Shown one piece after another: positions 46,367-57,552 of a DNA stretch of 64,000 nt. Within the stretch, counting starts at the first letter, position 1. Each line of letters opens with the position of its first letter. Under the pieces are notes generated by a model. The model searched no databases, was not told the DNA's origin, and saw nothing but the letters and a program-made list of their open reading frames with translations. This stretch comes from Lolium rigidum (taxonomy: Eukaryota > Streptophyta > Magnoliopsida > Poales > Poaceae): NCBI RefSeq assembly GCF_022539505.1, contig NC_061508.1:30126256-30190255 (forward strand), given 5' to 3'. The translations under genes and the position numbers were made by a program.

Positions 46367-46590
46367 TACTCCCTCCGGTTCAGTTTATAAGGCACACACG
46401 TAGATTAAGAAGAACTTTGATCATTAATTTAGTCAACAAAATATGAATTATGTGTCACAAAAATTATACCGTTAGAAACTTCTCTTGAATATGAATCCAA
46501 CGGTATAACTTTTGTGGCATATATCTTATATTTTGTCAACAAAATATATAGTCAAAGTTTTTCTTAAATGACGTGCACGCCTTATAAGTG
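46367..46590. mobile_element. Stowaway-like MITE, right end decayed
   Basis: Starts tactccctccggttcagttt and has long internal inverted repeats around attataccgttagaaactt and atccaacggtataact. The right end, ccttataagtg, has lost the final gggag. Confidence 0.6.
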
Positions 46591-46860
46591 TTCAACTTTG
46601 GATATGGTATATCATTACACATTTTTTTGGTCAAGTTTTATACATAAAAAAACAAACTTCTAATTATGTGTGTATTTATTCGATTATCTGCAACCGATCT
46701 AAGTCCTCTCCAAAAATGCTCCATATATGTAATCCAGTATGACCCGCATTCGAATCCATTTCCAACTATTATCCTTTCGGATTCGAATCCGTAAAAAAAT
46801 AAGGTAAATATATGAAAATAGCAATCTCCGATCGGTTAATGTTTTTTAGGGATATTTTAT

Positions 46861-46948
46861 ACTCCCTCTGTCCATTAATAAATGTTTAGTGGTTCGTCTA
46901 AATTTGAATGTATCTATGCCTAAAAAATATCTAGACGATCAGAGTACA
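46861..46948. mobile_element. Partial Stowaway-like MITE
   Basis: The left end tactccctctgtccattaat pairs poorly with the right end gatcagagta. About 88 bp. Confidence 0.5.
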
Positions 46949-47808
46949 ATACATAATTACATGGTCCTATATTCAACCAACCAAACCATTATTTCTCATG
47001 TAAATAGAGGTAACAAGCTAGCAATAGAGATGTGTTGGAAGTTGATGAACTAATAATGTTTGGTGAGGAACCGCATATATATACCCATCTTCTTGACAAA
47101 TAGACCAACGGAAGGAGTGAAAGAAGAAATTTCTCACAACCACTACAAAAATAAGGAAGTCGTGGAAGACGGTAATGAAACATAGAGTGACATGAGAAAC
47201 ATGCATAGGTGTGCGCTCAATTAGAAAAGGGAGGCATCGGAAGCTCGTATTTCAGTCTGAGGCAGAGTTCGCGTGATGCACGTAGAAAGGCCATGCCTTC
47301 GGGAATGCTTGGCGCTGCACTATTTTCGGCTTGCACTGCTTCTGATCAGCTGCACACGGGCACGCGGTCATACTCACCAAGACGCATGCGAGATCTCTGG
47401 CCGAGAACACGAGTCCCAAGATCGATTTGCTCCCTCTACAATCCTGACCAAAGCTATCTTAAGGGCATCTTCAGCGGCGCGAGCGACCGTTTGTGTTCGG
47501 CGTAGATACATTCGAATTTAGACAAATTTTTGACATCTAAAAATGGACAGAGGTATACCTACAGAGGTTCAGCTTTGAATTTTCGGTACTGCAGTTGCTA
47601 CATTCTCTTCCGGTCGGCCCAATGCCAAGCCCTCAGCTGCGCATGTCTCTGCCTGTTAGAGGCCTTAGCCCAACCCACACTAGAAGTCGCATCATTCTTC
47701 TTCGGGCCGAGCTTCTCGCTTGCGCCGTCGCACCGCCCGCCGTTCTCCTATCCGAAGCAGCAGCCGCCGCCGCCCCTCCTCTCCTCGACCGGAGCCGAGC
47801 CCGCCGCT
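46949..47808 (+). promoter_or_regulatory. Upstream region of the oxidoreductase gene
   Basis: About 860 bp before the chosen ATG, GC-rich and pyrimidine-rich in the last 130 bp. I see no clear TATA box. An open frame extends up from the ATG to 47530 but has no ATG start of its own. Confidence 0.4.
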
Positions 47809-50024
47809 ATGTCGCCGCCTCGGAGTCACGGCCTGCCGCTACCATTTTCCCCTCCTCCTCGGTCCCGCTTCCTCCCGGGCCTCGGCTCGTGCTCCAGAAG
47901 AGCTGTCACATCCGCCGGCGCCTCCTCCCCACCGCCGTCTCCTGCAGGATGCCGCCGCCCTCTCCGCTACGCCGTGCTCGGCGCAGGCTTCGCGGGGCTC
48001 TCCGTCGCGTGGCACCTCCTCAAGGTCCTCTCCTCTTTCTCGGTCCTGGCCTTCTTTCATTGTCAAAGACAGCATCGCCTGAAACCGACCGACGCTGTCT
48101 GGTTGCAGCATAGCCCCAAGGATTCACGCGTGTCGGTGGACGTCTACGACGAGAACGGCGTAGGGGGCGGCGCCTCGGGAGTCTCGGGAGGGCTTCTACA
48201 TCCCTACTCGCCCAAAGGTCTCCTCCATCACTGCAACCATTTCAATACCAGTGTGGCAGTGTCACTCAGTTCTGCCTAATTATGTCAACAGTTTTGCGTA
48301 CAGCCTAAGTTTGGTGCACATATGAATTTCTTGCTTAACTGCAGCCAAGCTTCTCTGGAGGGGAGCTGAATTCTGGAAAGAGAGTATGGATCTCCTGCGC
48401 AGCGCAGAGCAAGCGAATGGAACAGCTGGATCCGAGGATGGCGCTAGGCAAGACGATGATGCCCTTATCTGGAGAAGGCAATCAGCTGTTCCTTGTAGCT
48501 AGTATGTTTTTTTGTTGATGCTTTGCCTATTGACGAGGATACGTTTTACCGAGCAGGGGAATTCTGCGGCCACCTACGACAGAGAAGGCTGCTGATATAT
48601 TGCTAGAGGTACTGCTGGATTGAGATTATGAAGCTATGCTCAGGTGCCTCTTTTTTGTGTTTTTTTGTGTGTGATTTTGATGTTTCGACCTATTCGAGTT
48701 AGAATGCTCAGAGTTGCCTCCAGAGTTGCAGCCTTCAAGTTCTTGATTCGGATGCTGCACAACGACTGATCCCTGGGTTACGTGTTCCGCTCAACCTTGC
48801 CGTTTATATGCCACTAGCGCTGAACGTCAACCCTAAGAAGTATTTACAGGTGCTACACATCTTCGTGCTTTCTTTCACTTAGGTATTTGTCGTCTTATAT
48901 TCTTGATATACCGAGTCACTTCATTCTTGTGTTTTTGTAGGCATTGTTCTGTGCATGCCAAAATATGGCTGAGAAAGCATCCGTTTCACCCACTGAACAG
49001 AAAGAGTTCAAGCTGTGCAAGGAACATGTTGATAATCTACAGCAATTGTCAGGTAAAATAATCACCCAGTCCGCAAAATAAGCACGAGAAATTACTTTAA
49101 ACAAACCTAAACTTGACGATATGCCCCATCAGATGTTGGCTTTCCATTTAGATTAATCTGAATTAAGTACATATGAATGTACTACCTGAAGCTAAAGTGA
49201 AGTTTTGCACTCTTTGCCAATTTACAAATATTAATTGAGCAGCTCCTCTTAATAAGTAGTATATTGAAATAATAATTTAAGGTCAAATGAAGTTATTGTT
49301 TTACAGTATGAACTATTTCCCCCCCTAAAGACGCTATCAAATGTGAGCAGGTGATTATGATTCAGTTATCGTCTGCCTTGGGGCCAAAGCTACATTACTT
49401 CCAGAACTCACAAATAAGCTACCTCTTAGAAACTGTAGAGGAGTTATTGCTGAATTCCAGCTGCCATTGGAGACAATGTAAGGTGCCACTGTGAGTTGAA
49501 CTGAAAGTCATTAGTCACTACAGTACCAGCTGGAACTATCTGATGGCTGCATTTTTCTTTTTGCCAGGGAAAAATATGGCAGTCAAAGTCCTTCAATCTT
49601 ATCTGATGCATGGCTGGCTTTCCAAGGTCCCTGTACCGTTTCTATTGGCTCAACCTGGCAATGGAAGTCTGACAATTATGCTTCAAGTGTATCTGATGAT
49701 GAAGCTCTTACTGCAACACAAGAGCTGCTCCCAAAAGCTTCTGCCGTTTATCCAGGAATAAGTAAATGGGATTATGTAGGAGCAAGAGCTGGGATAAGAG
49801 CCATGCCTCCACTGACAGCTAATGGATCTTTGCCTTTGTTGGGCTGTTTAAATGACGTAATAGGCGAGAGGAGCAATTGTGCTTTCTGGCTAGTTAGTGG
49901 CCTTGGCGCCAGGGGCCTTCTGTACCATGGTTTAGTTGGAAAGCTGACTGCCAAAGCTGTAGTTTCTGGTGATGAAACCATAATACCTTCTGAGTTCACT
50001 TGCTGGAAGGTGAGCAAGGCTTAG
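47809..50024 (+). CDS. FAD-dependent oxidoreductase (DAO / MnmC-C-like), probably plastid targeted
   Basis: Eight exons joined in frame give 450 residues: 47809-48024, 48109-48217, 48345-48477, 48557-48608, 48703-48849, 48941-49052, 49351-49477, 49568-50024. The N-terminus (about 50 residues, Ser/Pro/Arg-rich) looks like a transit peptide. A Rossmann FAD-binding motif YAVLGAGFAGLSVAWHLL (GxGxxG, 58-63) follows, then VDVYDENGVGGGASGVSGGL. Downstream come RRGILRPP, VIVCLGA, ISKWDYVGARAGIRAMPPLT and SGLGARGLLYHGLVGK, all typical of the DAO family related to the C-terminal domain of bacterial MnmC. The substrate in plants is unknown to me. Intron 3 uses a GC donor (AAG/GCAATC); the other introns are GT-AG. 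The ATG was chosen because no in-frame ATG lies upstream. The gene is convergent with the H+-ATPase gene. Confidence 0.87.
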
Positions 50025-50812
50025 CGTTGACCATTGTGTTGTTCTACCATGTTATTTGTAGGATATTGGTATTAGAGAAAAAGAAAGCCTTGAAGCTTGA
50101 GCATGAGTTGGGGAGACCAAGAGGGGTGCAATTCTTATATGATGGGCTGGTGCTGGTGCATATCAAAACCTGAAACCGTTTGCTCAACAAATAGTCACAA
50201 ATATCACAATGGAATGCCCAACTTGTGTTCTGATGACCATTTTGAAAGCCTCTGATGGAAGCCTGTTGAAGACGCAAAACATGTGTCTTGATCTAAATCA
50301 TGCTTAGAGCTTAGGGTTACTAAACTGCACCTAATGCACATGTAGGACTCTCGTAGTTTGCTTTAGTTACTTTTTTTTTTGAACTTTTCGTACCATCTTT
50401 TCCGTAAACCTGTGGGAGATGAGTTTATGAGTTTTGTGTGGGTAGATGTAGTAAATCAGTAAAATGTTCTCATATATTAATAGAACTATCTGTTAATTTT
50501 GGGTTATGGGCTGTGTATTTAAATGGCTAGGAAAGATCTTGGACATATAGGGGATGCATAGTCACAGGTTCCACAGCTCACAATAAAAGCAGCAGCCAGA
50601 GAAGCATGAAATGTGTGACAATATGTTCATGCAAATGCACCGTTCCCACACACTTGTATTAGAGACAATGAGATATAGCTCACAAGAAAACCTATGCAGC
50701 AGTTCAAAGAGAATGTATACATACACAGCATAGTTGTACAAGCTGCTCTTCCCGCTCAAAACCACACAACACAACGACCCGACGGGAACACCAACAGAAG
50801 GAAGGCCAGTGT
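50025..50812. other. Convergent 3' regions of two genes
   Basis: Contains the 3' untranslated regions of the oxidoreductase (+) and the H+-ATPase (-). No additional gene; the short ORFs are spurious. Confidence 0.6.
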
Positions 50813-53800
50813 CTAGACGGTGTAGCTCTGCTGAATGGTGTCGATGTCGATACCCTTCTGCTTCACCACCGACTCGACATGTCCCTTGAGCGTGTGCAGA
50901 TCCCGGAGCCTGGCGATCTCAGCACGCTTGGCAGCCTGCTCGGCGATGGCGGAAAGCTCTTCCTTGTTGTTGAGGAGGTCGGAAGTGGGCGGCTGGCTGA
51001 GGCCGTGGAGCGTCCTCTGTTGCGCGGCCCACTGCGCCTCCCGCTCGCCCCTGCCGTAGTCCTTCTTGTTGGTGAACGCCGTCTGTGCCAAGATCACAAA
51101 CACCCAGAAGAAATGTCTCACTGGGACGACCACAAAAATGAGAAATCAATCAAGATCACGCAACAATGGCGACGATGCACGCGTGAACAATGGTGATCTC
51201 GCTAGCTTGCCTTGTTCTGGACGTTGTCCCAGCCCTTGCCGCTGAGCGAGTACCGGATGATGAACTTGAGCACGTCCAGCGGGATGTAGGTGACGATACT
51301 GAAGATCCAGATGGCGCCGCCCCATGACCACCCGATCCCCTGCATGTCGCAGAACTCCCAGTTGGCGTACACGGCGATCGTCGTCGCCACCAGCTGCGCG
51401 GCGAAGAAGGCGAAGAGCAGGAGGAACCCCGGTCGCTCCACGAACGACCAGCTCCGTGACCGTGTGACGAAGATGAGCGCCTGGCTAATGATGCTCACCT
51501 GCAGGTACAGCGCCGCCATGAGCTGCCTGTTGTTGTCCCGGATCGGCGCCACCCCGAACGTTTCCGTGAAGAAGTCTGTGTCGTGGGCGAGGTAGAAGAA
51601 GATCACGGTCACGAGCGCCATGTAAGTTCCGAGCACCACTCCCGTGGCAAAGATCTCGTCGAGCTTCCACGAGTCTGGCTTCGGCGACGGCTTCACGCGG
51701 TCCTTGGAGATGGTCATGATGGTGCCGTCGTTGAGGATGGCGATGATGAGCACCATGAAGGGCGCGAAGTCGAACTTCCAGATGAGCGCCACGAGGAGGA
51801 ACCCCAGCACGATCCGGATGGTGATGGACACGGCGTAGATGGTGTAGTTCTTCATCCTCTGGAAGATGGCGCGGCTGGTCAGCACGGCGCTCACGATCAC
51901 GCTCAGCCCGGGCTCCGTCAGCACGATGTCCGATGCCGACCGGGCCGCGTCCGTCGCGTCGTCCACGGCGATACCGATGTCGGCCTTCTTCAGCGCCGGC
52001 GCGTCATTCACACCGTCGCCAGTCATCCCCACGATGTGCTTCTTGTCCTGGAGCCGCTTCACGATCTCGTACTTGTGCTCCGGGAACACCCCGGCGAACC
52101 CGTCGGCTTTCTCGATGAGCTCGTCGATGGGGAGGCCATCGACGGGGACGTTCTTGTCGCCCAGGAGGGCGGTGGACGGGTACATGTTGGTTCCCATGCC
52201 GAGCCGCCGCCCGGTCTCCTTCCCGATGGCGAGCTGGTCGCCGGTGATCATCTTGACGTTGACGCCCAGGTGGAGCGCGCGGCGGATGGTCTCCGCGCTG
52301 TCGTGCCTCGGAGGGTCGAACAGAGGGAGCAGCCCGATGAATTGCCATGGGTCGCCGGCGCTCTCCTTGCTCTTCTCTGGGACCTGCTGGTAAGACACCC
52401 CGAGCGACCGGAGGCCACGGTCGGCGTACTGGTCAATCAGCGCGTGCACCTTCTTCTCGGCGTCTGGCGCCATGTTGCAGAGCTCGATGATCTGCTCGGG
52501 CGAGCCCTTGCTGACCCTGTGCCAGTCGCCGTTTCCATCGATGTATGTGATGGCCGTGCGCTTGTCGACCGGGTTGAATGGAAGGAAATGTACTTCCTGG
52601 ATGCCGGCGCGGGCCTCCTTGGGGTCGGCGAGCATGTTGACGATGCAGGTGTCGATAGCGTCCTGGTTCTCGACGCGGGACGCCCTGGCGGCGTAGAGGA
52701 GCACCATATCCTTGTCGACGCCCTTGGAGCAGACCTCGATGAGGGTCTTGTCTACGGTGAGCTTGTTGAGCGTGAGCGTGCCGGTCTTGTCGCTGCAGAG
52801 CACGTCCATGCCGGCCATCTCCTCAATGGCAGTCATGCGCTTGGTGATGGCGCCCTGCTGCGACAGCCGGTGGGAGCCGATGGCCATGGTGACGGAGAGC
52901 ACGGTGGGCATGGCGATTGGGATCCCACCAATGAGCAGCACGAGGAGGTTGTCAATGCCGTCACGGTACGCGCGGTGCTGGATCGGGTACATGACGATCA
53001 CCTCCACGAACATGCCGGCAGCGATGGAGATGATGCAGAAGTTGCCGATGGCCGTGAGGACCTGCTGGAAGTGTCCCACGTTGTTGGTGCTGTCCACGAG
53101 GTGCGCCGCCTTGCCGAAGAAGGTGTGCACGCCCGTGGCGATGACGACGGCCTCGATCTCGCCCTGCTTCACCGTGGATCCCGAGAACACCTCCTGCCCG
53201 GCGTACTTGTTCACCGGCATTGACTCTCCCGTGAGCGCCGACTGGTCGATCTTGAGCGCGTCGCCCTCGAGCAGCCTGGCGTCGGCGGGGATGATGTCGC
53301 CGAGCTTGATGCTGATGATGTCGCCGGGCACGAGGATGGCGGCGTCCTGCTCCTCCCACCTGCCGTCCCTGAGCAGCTTGGTCTTGGGCGCGAGCCCAGC
53401 CATGAGCGCGGCGGCGGCGTCCCCTGCGTTGGACTCCTCGATGTAGCTGATGGTGGAGTTGATGAAGAGCAGGGAGACGATGCCGACGAAGTCCTGCCAG
53501 TCCGGAGGCCTGCCGCCGCCGTTGGCGAGCGCGATGGCCATGATGGCGGCGATCTCCATGACCCAGGACAAGGGGTTCCACATGAAGCCCAGGAACTTGA
53601 GCAGCTTGCTCTCCTTCTTCTCCTCCAGCTTGTTGGGCCCGAAGAGCTTGAGCCGGTTCTCCCCCTCCGCGCCGCTGAGCCCCTTCTTGTCGCATTTCAG
53701 CGTCTTGAACACCTCATCCACCGGGACCGTCGACTGCAAATTAATCAAACCAATCAACCAGGACAGGATGAGAAGAAATTAAGGAAGGACCCAAGGATGG

Positions 53801-53871
53801 ATCAATGGCGACGATGGACGTACCAGGTCGACGGTCTCGTTGCGGACGTCCTCGAGGGAGAGGGACGCCAT
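50813..53871 (-). CDS. Plasma-membrane H+-ATPase (P3A-type proton pump)
   Basis: Pumps H+ out of the cell at the cost of ATP and energises transport. Exons 53824-53871, 51211-53733 and 50813-51082 give 946 residues, the usual length. Hallmarks: TGES 184-187 (actuator), CSDKTGTLT with phosphorylated Asp331, KGSPEQI at the nucleotide site (KGAP is commoner), TGDGVNDAP 587-595, and ILNDGTIM with the proton-handling Asp685. About ten membrane segments are visible. The C-terminal autoinhibitory region ends QQSYTV, whose penultimate Thr945 is the known 14-3-3 phosphosite. Intron 2 has a GC donor (AAG/GCAAGC); the junction restores the conserved [12 protein letters not shown]. No lesion is seen, so it is very probably functional. 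Codons are strongly GC-ending, typical of grasses. Confidence 0.95.
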
Positions 53872-54235
53872 GGTTGATTAGCTAGTGTTTATTATTTATT
53901 TATTAGAGCTAGCTACGGCCGGCGGGGGCCGGCGGTGGCGCGGCGCCGGCGCTCACCCACGAGGGGGAGGCCTTGTTGGGGTGGGCACGGAGGGAGGGCG
54001 GGGGCAAGCGCTGCCTGGCTGCCTTCCTCCTCTCTCCGTGTGGGAATGGAGGGGATGGCCATGGCGTCCGCGCTGCCGTCTTATAGCTGCGTCGTGCGGT
54101 GGACGACATTGTCGCGACGAACGCGCGGACGGGAGGTTTTCGCGCGCGGGCGGGCGGGCGCCCATGGATTACATGCGTCCCGAGCTTCGTGGAGCGCCAT
54201 TGGCTTTGTCTCTTGACGGTCTCGCGCGCCAGCCT
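53872..54235 (-). promoter_or_regulatory. Presumed H+-ATPase 5' leader with uORFs
   Basis: If transcription starts about 30 bases after the TATA box, the leader is near 365 nt. It holds a minimal uORF, ATG TAA (54174-54169), and a 70-codon uORF starting nine bases downstream (54165-53953). uORFs are documented in some plant H+-ATPase leaders (Nicotiana PMA genes). The leader is GC-rich; no cDNA supports its extent. Confidence 0.5.
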
Positions 54236-54261
54236 GGGCGACACGTCCCGCATGTCATGCC

Positions 54262-54268
54262 TATATAT
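54262..54268 (-). promoter_or_regulatory. TATA box of the H+-ATPase gene
   Basis: The minus strand reads tgatatatag, about 390 bases upstream of the start codon; it is the best TATA match nearby. Confidence 0.5.
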
Positions 54269-55013
54269 CAGCGCCGTTGCGCCTGCCCGAATGGCCCAAT
54301 GTACAGTACAGGCTCCTGCGGAAATAGCAAACTGCAAACCGGGCTGAAATATGGCCTGCAACAGTTCAACTCTCTGCCGATTGCAAAAAGAGAAAAGAAA
54401 TCTCTCTGTGCCGATGAGAGAGTCGAGGAGCGAGCAAGGTGACTGGATAGCCACCTAGAACACCTAGGACGCGTTTGGTATACTGAGCCGAAATCCTGCA
54501 CACTGGCGTAGGCAGATGGGCGCCCATGCGCGTCGCGAACGGGCCACGAGTCACTTTTGGCCCATCATTTGGTAGCTTGTGCTGCACCGGCCTGAACAGA
54601 AGTGCACATTGTTTGGATGTCTGGATACATCGCTCCATCTCTGTTCAGCCACAACACATGTATTTGGTTGCCATTTTGGGCATCCTGGCAACAACTTCTC
54701 TTCACCACATTCAAATATGGTGACCTTACTATCACGTAACGGCACACAAATAGCTCAAACATGATCATAAGCACATCACACACTTATACACAACGAACAG
54801 AGTACTTAATACTTCCTAATCTAGCGTCAGAGTGGTAAGACACGCGCCTAAACCTGGGGGCAGACTACCCAGGTCCAAAAGCATTGTTCAATAACCTCTA
54901 CAGGCCAGCATGACAGTGAGATATGCACAAAAGACAATGTTTAACAGCCTCCTAGAGGTCAGCACAACTACAGGATCAGACATAAACAAAGGCAGCGATG
55001 GAGTAGCAGCACC

Positions 55014-55541
55014 TTAACGGCGAGGATCAGCAAAAGGGCCCTCGCGGTGCCTCTTGCAGCTGAAGACGCTGGAGCAGGATGTCTCCTTCCTGAAGACGTC
55101 GACCTTGAAGCCGTCGTCCTGAGGGGTGAAGACGTCGACCTTGAAGCCGTCGTCCTGAGGGGTGAAGATGATCGTGTCGTCGACGTGCAGCAGAAGCCTA
55201 ACGGCGAACTCGCTCCAGGACTTATTGAACCCGACGCACTGGCCTGTCCACTGCAGCTGCACCTTCCACTCGCAATGCTGGCCCAAGTACAAGCAGACCT
55301 TTACCGGGGGGCAATTGTTCTTGAGCTTGTACTTGGTGATCAGGGGCTGCTCCATGTACGGCGGCACGACGAGGGCACAGAGGTCCTGGCTCTCCACCTG
55401 CACGAAGAACGCCGGCAGATGCTGCCTAGCAGCGTGCCCTAGGTCAGCAGGACGGCCGGCGTGAACCCTCGGCGCTGTGATTTGGTGGTGGGCTTCCATG
55501 AACGCTACGTTGGGATCACGCAGCTGCACACGGACGACCAT
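55014..55541 (-). CDS. B3-type DNA-binding domain fragment
   Basis: 175 codons. The region ALVVPPYMEQPLITKYKLKN to FRKETSCSS has the B3 pattern: W-x-V-x-L (EWKVQLQ), a GFNKSWSEFA core, HVDDTIIF and FKVDVF. REM/ABI3-type B3 domains bind DNA in plant transcription factors. A 36-bp duplication repeats FTPQDDGFKVDV. The N-terminal 40 residues are unrelated and may be non-coding. It is probably part of a captured gene, with the proline-rich frame upstream as another exon. Confidence 0.5.
   Translation of the reverse strand: MVVRVQLRDPNVAFMEAHHQITAPRVHAGRPADLGHAARQHLPAFFVQVESQDLCALVVPPYMEQPLITKYKLKNNCPPVKVCLYLGQHCEWKVQLQWTGQCVGFNKSWSEFAVRLLLHVDDTIIFTPQDDGFKVDVFTPQDDGFKVDVFRKETSCSSVFSCKRHREGPFADPRR
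55096..55167. repeat. 36-bp tandem duplication inside the B3 frame
   Basis: Two perfect copies beginning gacgtcgaccttgaagcc; the frame is preserved. Confidence 0.85.
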
Positions 55542-55599
55542 GTCAATAGCGTCCAGTATGGGCCCTTCCTAGAACACTTCCAGGAAGGGCCAGTTCTGC

Positions 55600-55985
55600 A
55601 TAAGCACAAGCAGAAGCAATGTCATGGACAAGCACAAGCACAAACAAGCAATGCCATGGACAAGCACAAGCACATGGAAGAAATGCCATTAGCAAGCACA
55701 AGCAGAGGCAAGCAATGCCATTGCCAAGCAGAAGCACTGTCATGCACAAGCAGAAGCAAGCAATGCCGTGGACAATGGAAATACCAAGCACAAGCAATGA
55801 CATGGACAATTCCAAGCACAAGCAGAAGCAAGCAATGCCATGGACAATGGCAATGCCAAGCACAAGCAAGCAATGTCATGGACAATGGCATTGCCAGGTG
55901 CTTGAGCTTGGCATTGCCAAGCACAAGCAAAGTCATGGACAATGGCAATGCCAATCTCAAGCATTGTCATGGACTTGACATTGTC
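55600..55985. repeat. Degenerate tandem repeat (CAAGCACAAGCA / ATGCCATGGACAATGGCA)
   Basis: About 390 bp of interleaved short units, including caagcacaagcag and gcaatgccatggacaatg. Every frame reads as repetitive peptide, which explains the overlapping ORFs. Confidence 0.85.
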
Positions 55986-56157
55986 AAGTCCTTGCTAGGT
56001 ACTTGAGCTTAGCATGGCAAGAATAATCACAGTCAAGAACACGCATGCACATTGCCATGAATCCTATCTACATTCCTATCTACATTCCTATCTACATTCA
56101 CATGTACAATGTCATCCACTCGATGTAAACAAGCGAGAAGGAGTTGATTGAAGGTAC

Positions 56158-56713
56158 TTACGATTGGGTGGAGCGACAACGGCCCAGTCTAAGGACGAAC
56201 ACGAGGTCCTCGAGGAGGTCGCACTCCAAATCCGGGTGGAGGAGGAGGCGTAGTCGGAGCATAGGTCCTAAGCGACGGCGGCGGTGCAGCGGTCGGGAAG
56301 CGGGGCGCCGATGGTGCTGTCGGCTCCCGTCGAGCACGAGGCCGGCTGAACCCCGGCGGCGGCGCGACGGGAGGCGCGCCATTGGGTGCAGGCGGACGCG
56401 GCATGCCCCATGGCATCGGCGCGTGCATCGTGGTCGATGCACCCCATCCCCGAGCGATCCGCCGGTCGAATCCCGGTAGCTTGAAGAGCCAGGACGGCGG
56501 CGCTCCGGGTTGCCACGCCAGCCGGCCTCGTGCTCGCGAACGGCGACGACCGATTCAACACCGGCACGCGGCCGACATCGATCTGCGTTGCCAAGTCGCG
56601 ACCTCCGGCCTCGTACTCGCGAACGAGGCGCAGCAGCGCCTCGTTGGACCTGGTGGCCGTCGGCCGGATGGCTGGATCCGTCGGCGATGGCGGAGGAGGC
56701 GAGGAGGCCATGG
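56158..56713 (-). pseudogene. Proline-rich gene fragment inside the Harbinger-like element
   Basis: The minus frame from MASSPPPPSPTDPAIRPT reads NEALLRLVREYEAGGRDLAT and continues to about 56430. In a second frame, PWGMPRPPAPNGAPPVAPPP and further Pro-rich sequence run to 56189. An indel or intron near 56430 would join the two. No known domain; possibly the N-terminal exon of the same captured gene as the B3 fragment. Confidence 0.4.
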
Positions 56714-57044
56714 CGGCGGTTGATGGGATAGGGCGGTGCCAGGAGTGAATGGGAGAGAGAAGGAGCAAACCAGTGAGGGGAAGTGGGAGCGAGGACCAAG
56801 ACAACGCGTTGTCTCCCACGCTTCTCCACGCGTGCAACCGTTGCACGTGGGCGTGCAAAATGGCACGACAACGGGACATGCCCGCTGGAAACTACCAATT
56901 CGGGCATTCCTCTAGGGCCTGTCCGAGGGGTGCTTTGAGAACCGGTTGGGCCACAACGCGGACCACTTATAGGCAACCAAACGGACCGGTTTTTGCTGGG
57001 CCGATGCGAGCCAAAGGGCTCACAGCCAACCAAACGCGCCCCTA

Positions 57045-57552
57045 GTGCACATGAAAAGAGAGGTGTAGAGATGCAATTCGGGGCATTGAAGATCCCATTG
57101 ATGCCTGCGTGAGGTAGGCTTGGTGCGGCGGTGTTGATGACGAACTAGTTGTCGATAACGATCTGGAGATCCTCCTGATCCCCTTCGGCCGCCACCTACA
57201 CTGCCCTAGAACATCACGGCGAGGTTCCAGCTTTCCCGTTGCTTATGCACGGACTGCGATCGGTGCAGAGCTTTAGGAATATTTGGGAGCAGCGAGAGCG
57301 ACTTAGGTGAGATCGCTAGCCACCGGGGCTCCCCCTTTTATGTGCGCATGCAACATGGGGCCATGAACCATTACTTGGTCGGTGAAGCCCCCGATCAGGG
57401 CGTTATGTTTACGTACGAGAGGGTTTCTGGACGTTGGTCCATGGGCCCACCCTTTGACTTACCGTTAATAATGACTCTATCTTATTTTCGTTTAACTGAA
57501 CCTGACAGTTAACTTTGAACTTTGACAGTTGAACCTGACAGATCAACCAACA
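57045..57552 (-). repeat. Main part of the Copia 3' LTR
   Basis: On the minus strand it starts TGTTGGTTGATCTGTCAGG. Its distal 270 bp matches 59320-59588. Confidence 0.75.

Larger units (their letters stand above)
54467..57041. mobile_element. Harbinger-like DNA transposon carrying gene fragments
   Basis: 2575 bp with imperfect terminal inverted repeats ggacgcgtttggt and (other end, inverted) gggcgcgtttggt. It is flanked by CTA (54464-54466 and 57042-57044). Removing it restores the Copia LTR, as shown by the uninterrupted copy at 59293-59330. I see no transposase. It carries a B3-like domain and a proline-rich frame, both on the minus strand. Confidence 0.7.

Noticed and set aside
47530..47808. 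Upstream extension of the oxidoreductase frame
   Set aside because: No ATG start in frame and the added peptide is not transit-like; the ATG at 47809 fits better.
51583..53223. 546-codon ORF on the + strand
   Set aside because: Antisense shadow of the GC-rich H+-ATPase exon; His/Val/Asp-rich with no domain.
55600..55985. Possible CRISPR-like array
   Set aside because: Units are irregular, low-complexity and without spacers; the context is a plant DNA transposon.
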